Shown here piece after piece: positions 24,974 through 33,005 of a DNA stretch of 64,000 nucleotides. A program made the translations under genes and the position numbers. The notes under the pieces are model-generated. The model was not told where the DNA came from and made no database searches. It saw nothing but the letters and a program-made list of their open reading frames with translations. The stretch is from contig CABSNU010000006.1 in assembly GCA_902479135.1 (NCBI GenBank), forward strand, positions 13,686-77,685, written 5' to 3'. The DNA comes from an uncultured Collinsella sp. GTDB lineage: Bacteria; Actinomycetota; Coriobacteriia; Coriobacteriales; Coriobacteriaceae. Position 1 is the stretch's first letter, and each line of letters opens with the position of its first letter.

Positions 24974-25195
24974 CCTCGCTATCCAGACGGCGCTACCTGC
25001 GCATCGAATCCGCATAGCGCGGACCCAATGTCCGGATAGCGCTCCCGCATTGCTGCAGACAGTCCTGCGGGTGTTTCCCGCAGGCCCACCAGGCTGTTCG
25101 TGCCCGAAAAACCCAGTTCGGCGGGTTTCGCCTCCCCGCGGGGTCAAAGCCTGCCGGCTCGCCCGCGGCTCTTCGTGCCCGCGCCTCTATCAAGT
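24974..25195 (-). promoter_or_regulatory. Lysine riboswitch (L box) in the lysA-dapA leader, probably translational
   Basis: On the minus strand the leader from 25195 shows L-box landmarks in order: ATAGAGGCGCG (25190 downward), GAAGAG, GGGGAGGCG...CGCCGAA, CAGCCTGGTGGGCC, and the closing GGACTGTC (near 25060). Its place before lysine genes fits. Downstream, GTCCGGATAGCG (25030-25041) pairs 11 of 12 with CGCTATCCAGAC (24977-24988), which abuts the GAGG ribosome-binding site (24974-24977). There is no T run, so blocking of translation initiation is the likely output. Alignment to the Rfam lysine model would settle the boundaries. Confidence 0.8.
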
Positions 25196-25341
25196 GGTAA
25201 CGACCCTACCACGTTGCACTTTACCAAACAAGAGTATTCGTATATAACGTTTAAAAAATGCAGGGATATGCTGGAAACATGTGTGCCACAATCCTGTATC
25301 ACAATAAGTTGCAACAGGTGTGCCTCACGAAGGGATTCTCT

Positions 25342-26529
25342 ATGACCGAGCTCCAAGAACTCCGTCGCTATCGCCGCGATCTCCATCGCATTCCGGAGCT
25401 CGATTTCGATCTTCCGCAGACTATCGCCTATATCGAGGGCGTGTTGGCGCCGCTCGCTTGCGAGGTGGCCCATCCGTGCCCCAGCTGCATCTGCGCTTTC
25501 TTCGACGCTGGCGTTGGTGCCGTGCATGCCACGGCGATTCGCGCCGATATGGATGCGCTGCCCATTGCCGAGGCAACGGGGGCAGCGTTCGCTTCGACCC
25601 ATCCCGGCAAGATGCATGCTTGCGGCCACGATGGACACATGGCCATGGCGCTTGCGGCGGCAACCTTTGTCGACCGTACGATCTGTGAGCGGCCGGGCGC
25701 CATTAAGCGCAACGTGCTCTTTGTGTTTCAGCCGGCCGAGGAAACGATCGGTGGCGCCAAGACAGTTTGTGAGAGTGGGGTGTTTGAGCGCTACGGGGCG
25801 GACCGCATCTTCGGGTTCCACGTATGGCCCGACCTGCCTGCGAACACGTTGGCGAGCTGCTCCGGTCCGTTGCTGGCGCGTTCGAGTGAGACGCACATTC
25901 ATATTCACGGAACGAGCATCCATATCGCTAAGACTTATGGCGTTCCGGTCGAGGAGTCGCACGATGCGGCGTTGGCGGCTGCCAAGTTCTTGGTTGCCGA
26001 GCGCGAGCTCATGGACGAGTTGGGTGCCGACGAGCCCTGCATTGGTAAGTTCGGCCTGCTGCAGGCCGGCACCGTCTGCAATGCGGTGGCGGGGGAGGCT
26101 CATGTTGCCGGCAGCCTGCGTGTGTTTACGGACTCCATGTTCGACCGTGCGCGCGAGGGCGTACGCCGTGTGCTCGATGAGGCGTGCACCGCAACGGGCT
26201 GCACGTACGATCTCAATTTTGCCGAGGGCTATCCACCGGTCGATAACGACCCCGAGCTGTTCGCCCACATTGCGCCTGCCTTGTCCGAGCTGCAACTTGC
26301 GGACGAGCCGCTGCTAATCGCCGAGGATTTCGCGTTCTATCAGCGCCATCTGCCGGGCGTGTTTTTCTTGCTGGGCACGGGCGTGCCAGAGGGACAAGAA
26401 AACCCGATCGACGCTGATGGCTGCCCAGCCTATGCCACAAGCGCTCTGCATACCGATAGCATGCTCTTCGACGAGGAAATCCTACTCAAAGGCCTCGATG
26501 TCTACAAACGATTGCTTTTGCTTGACTAA
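25342..26529 (+). CDS. M20D amidohydrolase, probable N-acetyl-L,L-diaminopimelate deacetylase
   Basis: A cytoplasmic metallo-amidohydrolase of 395 residues. Motifs of the M20D/YkuR group: RRDLHRIPELDFDLPQT, the metal and catalytic part ATAIRADMDALPIAEATG, HACGHDGHMAMAL, FQPAEETIGGAK, FGFHVWPDLP, and the C-terminal IAEDFAFY with a His in SALHTDSM. The gene is divergent from the lysine operon that contains dapH, whose product needs exactly such a deacetylase, so the role is well motivated by context. Indole-amino-acid or hippurate hydrolysis is an alternative for the family. The start at 25342 has AAGGG upstream; longer readings would enter the riboswitch region. Confidence 0.82.
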   Translation: MTELQELRRYRRDLHRIPELDFDLPQTIAYIEGVLAPLACEVAHPCPSCICAFFDAGVGAVHATAIRADMDALPIAEATGAAFASTHPGKMHACGHDGHMAMALAAATFVDRTICERPGAIKRNVLFVFQPAEETIGGAKTVCESGVFERYGADRIFGFHVWPDLPANTLASCSGPLLARSSETHIHIHGTSIHIAKTYGVPVEESHDAALAAAKFLVAERELMDELGADEPCIGKFGLLQAGTVCNAVAGEAHVAGSLRVFTDSMFDRAREGVRRVLDEACTATGCTYDLNFAEGYPPVDNDPELFAHIAPALSELQLADEPLLIAEDFAFYQRHLPGVFFLLGTGVPEGQENPIDADGCPAYATSALHTDSMLFDEEILLKGLDVYKRLLLLD

Positions 26530-26544
26530 GGCGTGAAGGAGTAT

Positions 26545-26620
26545 TTGTTCTAGAAAACACGAACAAACGTACGATATAATAGAGATGTAAGTCTATAGAA
26601 ACGTTTGACGTTACTAACGT
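26545..26620 (+). promoter_or_regulatory. Promoter and operators of the HigBA-type pair
   Basis: TATAAT at 26575-26580 is a clear -10 box. Two dyads flank it: TTTGTTC (26545-26551) with GAACAAA (26561-26567), and the perfect palindrome ACGTTACTAACGT (26608-26620). They are probable binding sites for the downstream HTH antitoxin. Confidence 0.6.
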
Positions 26621-26631
26621 AAGGCGATACT

Positions 26632-26913
26632 ATGATTGCATCGTATAAAGATGAGGATACCGAACGCTTTGCCATGGGTATGCGGGTCAGGAGGTTCGTG
26701 CCCTTTGAGCGTGTTGCGTTGAGGAAGATTCGCCAACTGCAGGTTTGTGCTTCGCTTGATGATCTTCGCGTTCCACCGGGCAACCGCCTGGAAGCTTTGA
26801 AGGGCGATCGTGCCGGTCAATATAGCATCCGTGTTAACGAGCGCTATCGGGTCTGTTTTGAGTGGAGACAGGAGATGGCTTGGAATGTCGAAATCGTCGA
26901 TTATCACAAGTGA
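26632..26913 (+). CDS. higB: HigB-type toxin (RelE superfamily, plasmid maintenance system killer)
   Basis: A protein of 93 residues. The middle and end read VALRKIRQLQVCASLDDLRVPPGNRLEALKGDRAGQYSIRVNERYRVCFEW then VEIVDYHK, the full HigB core: LxxLPPGNRLExLKGDRxGxYSIRVNxxYRICF and a terminal DYH. Members cut mRNA on the ribosome. It precedes and overlaps its antitoxin, which is the unusual toxin-first order typical of higBA. Confidence 0.92.
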   Translation: MIASYKDEDTERFAMGMRVRRFVPFERVALRKIRQLQVCASLDDLRVPPGNRLEALKGDRAGQYSIRVNERYRVCFEWRQEMAWNVEIVDYHK

Positions 26914-27226
26914 TGAGACTTCGGCCGATTTGCTGTCGCCGGTGACTCCTGGTGAGCTTCTCAAAGAGGAGTTTCTTGTCCCTATGGGCATTTCTCAATA
27001 TCGCCTCGCCAAGGAGACCGGGATTCCGGCTCAGCGTATCGGGCAGATTGTCTTGGGAAAACGTCGCGTGACGGCCGACACCGACCTCCGTCTTTGCCGT
27101 TATTTTGGCCTGACGGATGGTTATTGGCTGCGCGCTCAGGTGGCGTTTGACCTTGAGGCCGAGAAAAGGCGGATTGAACCGGAACTCGATAAGATCGTTC
27201 CTGTTCAGCAGGCCATCGCACTGTAG
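26885..27226 (+). CDS. higA: HigA-type antitoxin (XRE family HTH)
   Basis: A DNA-binding antitoxin of 113 residues. SPVTPGELLKEEFLVPMGISQYRLAKETGIPAQRIGQIVLGKRRVTADTDLRL is the diagnostic HigA opening (PGExLxEEFL..G.SQ..LA). It is followed by YFGLTDGYWLRAQVAFDLE. It binds HigB and represses the operon through the upstream dyads. The start at 26885 lies inside the toxin gene with GGAGA-like sequence about 10 bases ahead; the reading extended to 26810 would overlap the toxin heavily. Confidence 0.92.
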   Translation: MSKSSIITSDETSADLLSPVTPGELLKEEFLVPMGISQYRLAKETGIPAQRIGQIVLGKRRVTADTDLRLCRYFGLTDGYWLRAQVAFDLEAEKRRIEPELDKIVPVQQAIAL

Positions 27227-27240
27227 TGCTCAAAGATGAT

Positions 27241-27249
27241 GGGGGGGGG
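27241..27249 (+). repeat. Nine-G homopolymer at a ribosome binding site
   Basis: A run of nine G directly before TGGCG and the ATG at 27255, so it doubles as or displaces the Shine-Dalgarno. Such tracts can change length by slippage. Confidence 0.9.
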
Positions 27250-27254
27250 TGGCG

Positions 27255-27578
27255 ATGAGGCGATGCCGACAGTCTTCCGTATATAGTCCGGGTGGATGCG
27301 GGTGCGGTTTGCTACTGCTTCCGGTCATCGCTGTGAGCATTGGCGTGATGTTTGTGCTTGCTGGGCTGGCTGCGGCGGCACTCGTACTGTTTATCACCGC
27401 CATCGGCGTGACGGTCTGGCTGTGCCGTTCTCGCGAGCAGCGTTGTGCCGATGGTAAGACTAATGTCGGATGGATTGCCTTTTTGATCATCGCCTACCTG
27501 CTGAGCATCAGCTATTTGGCCTTCTTTATCCTGTTGCTTGTGAGCACCTTTACCGGGGAATCCGTCACGGTGGGGTAG
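27255..27578 (+). CDS. Small two-helix membrane protein
   Basis: About 107 residues. After a short basic, Cys-containing N-terminus (SVYSPGGCGCG) come one long hydrophobic stretch (LLLLPVIAVSIGVMFVLAGLAAAALVLFITAIGV, cited here in part), a charged loop (CRSREQRCADGKTNVG) and a second hydrophobic hairpin (IAFLIIAYLLSISYLAFFILLLV). No enzymatic motif is visible. The start is uncertain: ATG at 27255 or GTG at 27249, which is part of the G run. It lies just after higA but composition and spacing do not tie them together. Confidence 0.5.
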   Translation: MRRCRQSSVYSPGGCGCGLLLLPVIAVSIGVMFVLAGLAAAALVLFITAIGVTVWLCRSREQRCADGKTNVGWIAFLIIAYLLSISYLAFFILLLVSTFTGESVTVG

Positions 27579-27949
27579 GTTTCGACGAGCTTCTTGAGGA
27601 TGAAGCGAGGGGACGGACCCTGAATGAACCGCGCCCCACATCAACAAGTTCCATTCGTTGTGTAGCAATCCGAATGTGCAAGTGTTTGGCGTGAGGGCAC
27701 CGCCGCCAGTAACACGGGGATGCAGGCCGCGATCGCCAGCCCCTATACCAGCTCATCGCAATAGATTCCATAAGGACCCACCAACAGGACATAGGCCAAC
27801 TTGCGAGCCCATCATTCGCTGCGGCCACAAATCAGCTGGCAGCTGAATTATCGCTATAAATCGCGAGGTAAAATGTCCAAAGATTGATGGACGGTTCGCA
27901 GAATTTGCAAGGGTCATTGAGAAAGCAAAGCTGCGAGAAAGGAAGAGCC
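27579..27949. other. Intergenic stretch without a convincing gene
   Basis: 371 bases. Short open frames exist on both strands but none has a start with a ribosome binding site and none resembles a known family. A minus-strand translation near 27700-27830 hints at a hydrophobic segment broken by stops, possibly a decayed membrane-protein gene. The last 15 bases hold the GAAAGGAAG ribosome binding site of the next gene. Confidence 0.4.
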
Positions 27950-28705
27950 ATGGCTAAGAAGACGGGAGAGAAAGAAACGGTTGAAAAGGCCAAAGGCTTC
28001 GAGATTCCCATCGATGAGGAATCGGCCGGCAAGCTGCTCGATACCATCTACAGGAGCGCACTGAATGGCGTCCCTAAGGTGAGTCGTTCGGTCGACGAGA
28101 TGGTTGCCGACTACACGGGAAAGGCGAAGTCGCCCGATGATGCCGCAAGGGCACTCGCAAAGTGGCAGGTCATGAAATGCGGAACCTCAGGTTTCGTCAC
28201 CGGGCTCGGGGGCTTGATTACGCTTCCGGTCGCAATTCCCGCGAACATAAGCAGCGTCATGTACGTTCAGATGCGCATGATCGCCTGCATCGCGAAGATG
28301 GGTGGCTATGACGTTACGTCCGACCAAGTTCAGACGATGATCTACATGTGCCTCACGGGTACGACGGCGAGTGATCTTGTCAAAATGGGGCTCATCAAGA
28401 CTGGGACGAAATCGCTTGAGGCTGCAATCAAGAAGATTCCCGGGTCGGCACTCGTGAAGATCAACCAGAAGGTTGGCTTCAGATTTATCACGAAGTTCGG
28501 CGAGAAGGGTATCATCAACCTCGGGAAAATGCTGCCCCTCGCCGGTGGCTTGATTGGCGGCGGCGTGGACGTGGCATCGACGAGCATCATTGCTAAGAAC
28601 GCCATCAGGATGTTCATGGGGGGCGAGGACCCCGATGGAACCCTGCCCACTGAAGCGGAGGTCGAAAGCATCGAAGACGTTGAGGTGGAAAGCGACCTGC
28701 TTTAG
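27950..28705 (+). CDS. EcsC family protein
   Basis: About 251 residues. The body matches the EcsC family: ARALAKWQVMKCGTSGFVTGLGGLITLPVAIPANISSVMYVQMRMIACIA (quoted in parts: FVTGLGGLITLPVAIPANI), then YDVTSDQVQTMIYMCLTG, and a second Gly-rich segment LPLAGGLIGGGVDVAST. EcsC proteins are peripheral or hydrophobic proteins of unclear function, often encoded near transporters in other bacteria. The ATG at 27950 has GAAAGGAAG 5 bases upstream, so the longer reading from 27884 is rejected. It stands alone here. Confidence 0.8.
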   Translation: MAKKTGEKETVEKAKGFEIPIDEESAGKLLDTIYRSALNGVPKVSRSVDEMVADYTGKAKSPDDAARALAKWQVMKCGTSGFVTGLGGLITLPVAIPANISSVMYVQMRMIACIAKMGGYDVTSDQVQTMIYMCLTGTTASDLVKMGLIKTGTKSLEAAIKKIPGSALVKINQKVGFRFITKFGEKGIINLGKMLPLAGGLIGGGVDVASTSIIAKNAIRMFMGGEDPDGTLPTEAEVESIEDVEVESDLL

Positions 28706-28734
28706 TCTTCGCTATACGCGCCACACCCCATTGC

Positions 28735-29115
28735 CTAGCTTATGCCGTAGGGGCTGCCGGCTGTTATGAGGTAACCCGCCTGCTCGCCGCGGTCTATTCG
28801 GCACATCGCGTGCGTCGTCTGCTTTGAGTCGCAGGCTGTGTCATTGCCGCCCACGATGGCCATGTGGTCGTTGAGTGTAGTCGAGCCCATGTGACCCTTG
28901 GGTGGCTCTCAGCCCGCATCTACCAGGATTCTTGTCGAGTTCGTGCGAGCATCGAGCGTGTAGGGCATGCTCGAGAGCGTCGTTGTCCGCATGGACCACG
29001 CCGCGCGGGTTCGCCATGTCGGAAATCGAGGCAAAGCGCTGCAACCGTAGAACCAGTAGTTCAAATCGATGTTGGCAAGCCTCGAGGTGTCATCGGTGAT
29101 GGACGCGCGCTTCAT
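28735..29115 (-). pseudogene. Probable decayed gene on the minus strand
   Basis: The 517-base gap 28706-29222 has no intact gene. On the minus strand, protein-like stretches occur in different frames: TSRLANIDLNYWFYG, then FASISDMANPRGVVHADNDALE, then NDHMAIVGGNDTACDSKQTT, ending in MCRIDRGEQAGYLITAGSP and a stop at 28735-28737. Switching frames twice would be needed to read them as one protein. No family was recognised. Confidence 0.35.
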
Positions 29116-29222
29116 GCTCTTCTATATGGCAACCTTAGCTCTCAGCTAATGAATTCAAGTTCAATCCTTCTTACGATGTGCTGTGTGCCGGCACGGTAGC
29201 CGGATCGTAGGAAGGATGAATA

Positions 29223-29666
29223 ATGGCAAAAGAGGGAAAGAAGCCGATCGGCAAGATTGTCCTAGGCGTCATCGTGGTGCTGGTTATCGTCGGTGCCGTG
29301 GGTTCTATGGGCGGCAATTCAACCGATTCGTCTGCGAGCGATTCGGCAAAACCTGCCGAGGCGACACAGCAGGCTGAGGAGCAAAAAGAACCGCAAGAAC
29401 CGTATATCATTGCTGACGAGGCTGAAGACACCTCCAGTCAGTTTGCCTATAAGATCACGGGCACGCTGACCAATAACACGGACAAGGAAAAGAGCTACAT
29501 TCAGATTGAGTATGTTCTGTATGATGCCGATGGCAACCAGGTTGGAACGGCTCTTGCAAACACCAATCATCTGAAGGCGGGCGGCTCCTGGAAGTTCGAG
29601 GCGCTGGGTACGGTGTCTCCCGACCAGGTTGCTAGCTGGGAGCGTTCGGACGTAAGCGGTTTCTAG
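29223..29666 (+). CDS. Membrane-anchored FxLYD-type extracellular protein
   Basis: A protein of 147 residues. One N-terminal membrane segment (IGKIVLGVIVVLVIVGAVGSM, cited in part: KIVLGVIVVLVIVGAVG) and an acidic low-complexity spacer are followed by a small beta domain: ITGTLTNNTDKEKSYIQIEY, VLYDADGNQVGTALANTN, LKAGGSWKFEA. This is the FxLYD/DUF3426-like pattern found in many surface proteins of Gram-positive bacteria. Ligand unknown. GGAAGGA precedes the ATG by 8 bases. It is followed after 32 bases by the XRE regulator gene and could share its transcript. Confidence 0.7.
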   Translation: MAKEGKKPIGKIVLGVIVVLVIVGAVGSMGGNSTDSSASDSAKPAEATQQAEEQKEPQEPYIIADEAEDTSSQFAYKITGTLTNNTDKEKSYIQIEYVLYDADGNQVGTALANTNHLKAGGSWKFEALGTVSPDQVASWERSDVSGF

Positions 29667-29698
29667 CATGTTGCATGCACTGGGGGAGGTGAAGTCGT

Positions 29699-30121
29699 AT
29701 GCCCGATAAAAAGCTGACCGAAGAGTTGCTCAATGAGCTTCTCGATGCGCCGAACATCGATGGCTATATCAGGGAGCACGACTTTGCCGCCCCGTCGCTT
29801 TCGGACTACCTGAAGCAGCTGCTGCAGGAAAAGGGCTTGGAGCGCTCGCGCGTGGTTCGTATGGCCGATCTCAATGAGACCTTTGGCTATCAGATCTTTA
29901 CCGGTGCGCGTCACCCGAGTCGCAATAAGGTGCTGCAGATTGCCTTTGCGATGGCGCTGACGCTCAAAGAGGCCAACCGTGCACTGACGGCTGCCGGGGT
30001 AAGCGTCCTTAACTGCAAGGATCGCCGTGATGCGATTATCATCTTTTGCATCGATCGCGGGTGTAGCCTCCAAAAGGTCAATGAAGAGCTGTATCGCTTT
30101 GGCGAGGAAACGGTGAGTTAG
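29699..30121 (+). CDS. XRE-like helix-turn-helix protein paired with a Ser/Thr kinase
   Basis: A protein of 140 residues. An N-terminal segment (LTEELLNELLDAPNIDGYI) is followed by a Cro/CI-like fold: SLSDYLKQLLQEKGLERSRVVRMADLNETFGYQIFTGARHPSRNKVL (quoted here in parts: RVVRMADLNETFGYQIF), then LQIAFAMALTLKEANRALTAAG. The recognition helix is plausible but the protein is longer than simple XRE regulators. GGGGGAGG lies upstream. A membrane Ser/Thr kinase gene starts 87 bases later on the same strand, and this two-gene arrangement suggests the regulator is the kinase target or partner; this is inference. Confidence 0.75.
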   Translation: MPDKKLTEELLNELLDAPNIDGYIREHDFAAPSLSDYLKQLLQEKGLERSRVVRMADLNETFGYQIFTGARHPSRNKVLQIAFAMALTLKEANRALTAAGVSVLNCKDRRDAIIIFCIDRGCSLQKVNEELYRFGEETVS

Positions 30122-30207
30122 CGGCTGATATCTGAGCCGGCGGAGCTGCCGAACAAGGATGCAAACGAACGGGGCGCGGATGCCATGGAGCGTCTGCGCC
30201 CTGCGCT

Positions 30208-31599
30208 ATGATGGAGGCTATGGATACTCAGACCCCAACATATTTCGATGACGAGCTGACCGCAGCGCTTGCCGAGCACCTGGCGTCGCTCGATCGCGAC
30301 GACAGCTATCGCGTGGAGCGTGTACTTAAGCGCTCGTCCGTTGAAACAACCGAGCTCGTGTACTTTGAAGGAACCGGTGGTGGTTCGCTCGGCCCCTTTG
30401 TCCGTAAACGCATCGATGCCTCGGCTCAAATCGGCGGGGCATACGAGCGTCTGCTTGCCGCTCAGCGGGCAGGCAGGCGTTTTGAGCACCTGCCCAGAAT
30501 CGTCGATTGTCGTCGTGTGGGCGACGAGCTCAACGTGGTTATGGAATACATCGAAGGGGAGACGCTCGGGGCGCTGGTGGACCGTCTGGGAGCCGCTCCC
30601 GATTATGCGCGTGAATTGTATCCTGCCCTATGCGATGCCGTGGGCGAGCTCCACGCCGGTTTTGCAATAGCGGGGGAGACGTCGGCGCCGGTGATCCATC
30701 GCGACCTCAAGCCGTCGAATATCATCGTGACAGGTGCCAACTATACGCCTGATGACGGCCTGACATTTTCATCGCTGGTGATTATCGACTTGGGGATCGC
30801 GCGCGTATGGCGCGATGGCGCCGATGCCGACACCGTCAAGTTTGGCACGCGACCCTATGCGCCGCCTGAGCAGTATGGGTTTGGGCAGACGAGTGTGCGC
30901 AGCGACGTCTACGCACTTGGCGCCCTGTTGTTCTTCTGCTTGACGGGAGTCGACCCTAAACCGGGGCTCGACATGCGCGAGCAATGCGAGGCGCGCGGCA
31001 TTCCCACTTCACTTACCGATGCCGTCTGCATGTCGATGGCACTCGACCCGGCCAAGCGTTTTGCGAGCGCGGAAGCGTTGGGACGGGCGACGCGCGCGGC
31101 ATACGATCTGAGTCGCCCCGTGCGGCCTCCTGCGGCTGTGCTTGTCCGTACTCCGGCCTCGGAGACGGTGTTGACGCCCCAAGGGCTCCAGAACCCCACA
31201 GGGCTTCCTAGGCCTGCCGCCTCCGCTGCATGCGGTCTGCTCTCTCGCGTTCCGGAGTCTCTGGGGCGTATTTGGAATACGCTCGTCTGCTTCTCACTGA
31301 TTGTGTTCTTTGCCGGTAGTCACTTTGCTGTCTTTCATCCCACCGGAGCAAACCAAAGCTACCCGACGTGGCTTCTCATCATCGAGTATTTTTTCTTTGT
31401 CGATGGCCTTATGGTGCTTATGCATTTTGCGCTGCTCGATAAGCGCCGTCTTCGTCGGCGATTCGCATTGCTCGACAGCTATCGCGGCAAGAAGCTCGCG
31501 AAACTCTGGCTCAAGGCGTTGGGTGTGCTGCTCCTATGTATGATCGTCATAGTCGCGGTTGCCAATGCGACCGGCGTCGTTGATACCTCCGCTACCTAA
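30208..31599 (+). CDS. Membrane-anchored Ser/Thr protein kinase
   Basis: A protein of 463 residues. Kinase domain residues about 30-300: the hinge VVMEYIEGETLGALVDRLG, the catalytic loop VIHRDLKPSNIIV with Asp166, the metal motif IIDLGIARVW (DLG in place of DFG), and the activation/APE segment FGTRPYAPPEQYGFGQTSVRSDVYALGALLFF (quoted in part: RPYAPPEQYGF). The classical glycine-rich loop is weak. The C-terminal 110 residues contain three membrane segments (IWNTLVCFSLIVFFAGSHFA, LLIIEYFFFVDGLMVLMHFA, LGVLLLCMIVIVAVANA) instead of PASTA repeats. ATGs at 30208, 30211 and 30220 are possible; no start has an ideal ribosome site. Confidence 0.88.
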   Translation: MMEAMDTQTPTYFDDELTAALAEHLASLDRDDSYRVERVLKRSSVETTELVYFEGTGGGSLGPFVRKRIDASAQIGGAYERLLAAQRAGRRFEHLPRIVDCRRVGDELNVVMEYIEGETLGALVDRLGAAPDYARELYPALCDAVGELHAGFAIAGETSAPVIHRDLKPSNIIVTGANYTPDDGLTFSSLVIIDLGIARVWRDGADADTVKFGTRPYAPPEQYGFGQTSVRSDVYALGALLFFCLTGVDPKPGLDMREQCEARGIPTSLTDAVCMSMALDPAKRFASAEALGRATRAAYDLSRPVRPPAAVLVRTPASETVLTPQGLQNPTGLPRPAASAACGLLSRVPESLGRIWNTLVCFSLIVFFAGSHFAVFHPTGANQSYPTWLLIIEYFFFVDGLMVLMHFALLDKRRLRRRFALLDSYRGKKLAKLWLKALGVLLLCMIVIVAVANATGVVDTSAT

Positions 31600-31603
31600 A
31601 AGA

Positions 31604-31626
31604 AAAGGGCCCCATTGGGGCCCTTT
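31604..31626. terminator. Terminator between convergent kinase and lysozyme-like genes
   Basis: AAAGGGCCCC (31604-31613) with GGGGCCCTTT (31617-31626) is a perfect 10-bp stem with a 3-base loop, 4 bases after the kinase stop and 10 bases from the end of the facing gene. Confidence 0.8.
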
Positions 31627-31636
31627 GCAGTTGCAC

Positions 31637-32770
31637 TTAGATGCGGTTCATCTGAGCGGCGACTTTGTTGTACCAGTCCTGCCACGTGGGCGGGCAGTAC
31701 TTTTTGGCCGCTGCCGGGGTAAGGGTGGAGCCGTAGTTGGCGCCCAGATAGGCAACGTGAGCGGAGATGCCCTCGCTCCAGCTGCCAAAGCTGCGCCAAC
31801 CGCCGCCACGGGCGCTCCAGCCCCAGGCGTTGTAAGAATTGGCGCAATAAGCACCCTTGGTGCTCTCGATGCAGGCGATGGCGGGGGACCAGCGAGGGTC
31901 GACGCCGGTGTTCCAAGCGGCAACGGCAAAGTTATAGCCCTGGCCTGCCATGGGGGAGCCGGCAAGGTAGTTGTCGATGCGGCTCGTCCACTCATTAATG
32001 AACGAGTCGTAATCGGAGTTGCCGCTGTTCGAGTTGTTCGGCGTGGTGTCGATGGTGGTGTTGGCGTTGTTGGCCTGGCTGCTGGAATTGCTGCCGCTTA
32101 CGCCCTCGCCCGAGAGCTTCTCGGCGGCAGCGGCCTTATCGGCCTCAAGCTTGGCAAGCTCGGCGGCATTTTCCTGCTCGGCTTTTGCCTGTGCCTCGCT
32201 GCGGAGCTGCTGGGCCTGCGCCAGCGCATCCTCGGCGTTTTTCTGCTCAGCCTCAAGCTGAGACTTGGCCTGCTGGAGCTCAGCCTTGTTCTGCTCGAGT
32301 TCGGTTTGCATGTTATTGAGCTCTTCGATCTCGTCGACGCTCGAGCTCGTGATCTGGTTGGTGTATTTGCAGGTCGTGATGAACTCACCCAGGCTCTGCG
32401 CGTTGACCAGGAAGCTCACGATGGGATTGGTGCCCTTCTGATACTTGTACAGATCGCGCATGGCGGAGCTTGCCTTGGCCTGCTGCTCGGGAAGCTTAGC
32501 CTCGATTTCCTCGATGCTTGCCTCATTGGAGTCAATCTGCTTTTGCAGGTCATCGAGTTTGGTGCGGGCGTCGTTGTAGGCGCTCGTGGCGGCTTCGATC
32601 TTCTGCTGGGCTGCGGAAAGCTGGTCCTGCGTTGCCTGCGAGGCGGCATACGCCGCAACGGGGGAGAGCATCGGCGTGGCCGTCAGCGCAACGGCGAGCG
32701 CGGCGCTCGTGATGATACGAGCCGGCTTCGACGCAATGAGCGCTGCGGTGCGATGATTCGAATGCTGCAT
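31637..32770 (-). CDS. Secreted coiled-coil protein with C-terminal lysozyme-like domain
   Basis: About 377 residues. It has a signal peptide (ARIITSAALAVALTATPMLS, cleavage after AYAA), then a PcsB/NlpC-associated type coiled coil of about 190 residues (QDQLSAAQQKIEAATSAYND, and LEQNKAELQQAKSQLEAEQK, with GTNPIVSFLVNAQSLGEFI inside). A Ser/Asn linker and a C-terminal domain follow: FAVAAWNTGVDPRWSPAIACIESTKG, AWGWSARGGGWRSFGSWSEG. This domain resembles glucosaminidase/transglycosylase-like lysozyme folds, with Glu in ACIESTKG as the likely acid. It probably cuts or remodels peptidoglycan at division. The ATG at 32770 has AGAGGGA upstream; the TTG at 32785 is less likely. Confidence 0.82.
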   Translation of the reverse strand: MQHSNHRTAALIASKPARIITSAALAVALTATPMLSPVAAYAASQATQDQLSAAQQKIEAATSAYNDARTKLDDLQKQIDSNEASIEEIEAKLPEQQAKASSAMRDLYKYQKGTNPIVSFLVNAQSLGEFITTCKYTNQITSSSVDEIEELNNMQTELEQNKAELQQAKSQLEAEQKNAEDALAQAQQLRSEAQAKAEQENAAELAKLEADKAAAAEKLSGEGVSGSNSSSQANNANTTIDTTPNNSNSGNSDYDSFINEWTSRIDNYLAGSPMAGQGYNFAVAAWNTGVDPRWSPAIACIESTKGAYCANSYNAWGWSARGGGWRSFGSWSEGISAHVAYLGANYGSTLTPAAAKKYCPPTWQDWYNKVAAQMNRI

Positions 32771-32834
32771 CCAGTCCCTCTGCAATCAATCGTAGGTTAT
32801 GGTTCGAACGGTATTCTACTACTGCTTTCGACCT

Positions 32835-32870
32835 CAACTTGAACCTTAAAGGTTCCAAAGGGTCAAGTTG
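32835..32870 (-). promoter_or_regulatory. Palindromes upstream of the lysozyme-like gene
   Basis: The perfect 15-base palindrome GAACCTTAAAGGTTC (32841-32855) lies inside a wider dyad CAACTTGA (32835-32842) with TCAAGTTG (32863-32870). Position 65-100 bases before the start suggests an operator or promoter region. Regulator unknown. Confidence 0.4.
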
Positions 32871-32970
32871 AACTTGAGGCTTTGGCTTTGACCTGCAGTT
32901 ATGATGAATTGTTGAGAAACCATAGAGTTCAACTTTAACGTTACGGGGGCCTGTTTGAGAGGAGTTTAGG

Positions 32971-33005
32971 GCTGTAAAAGCTATCTCAACGTGGGGTTTT
33001 ACAGC
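32971..33005 (-). terminator. Terminator of the MOSC gene
   Basis: GCTGTAAAA (32971-32979) pairs with TTTTACAGC (32997-33005). The hairpin begins at the stop codon of the MOSC gene. Confidence 0.5.

Noticed and set aside
27565..27828. An 87-codon minus-strand frame in the gap before the EcsC gene
   Set aside because: No ribosome site, Trp/Arg/Ser-rich composition and no resemblance to a family.
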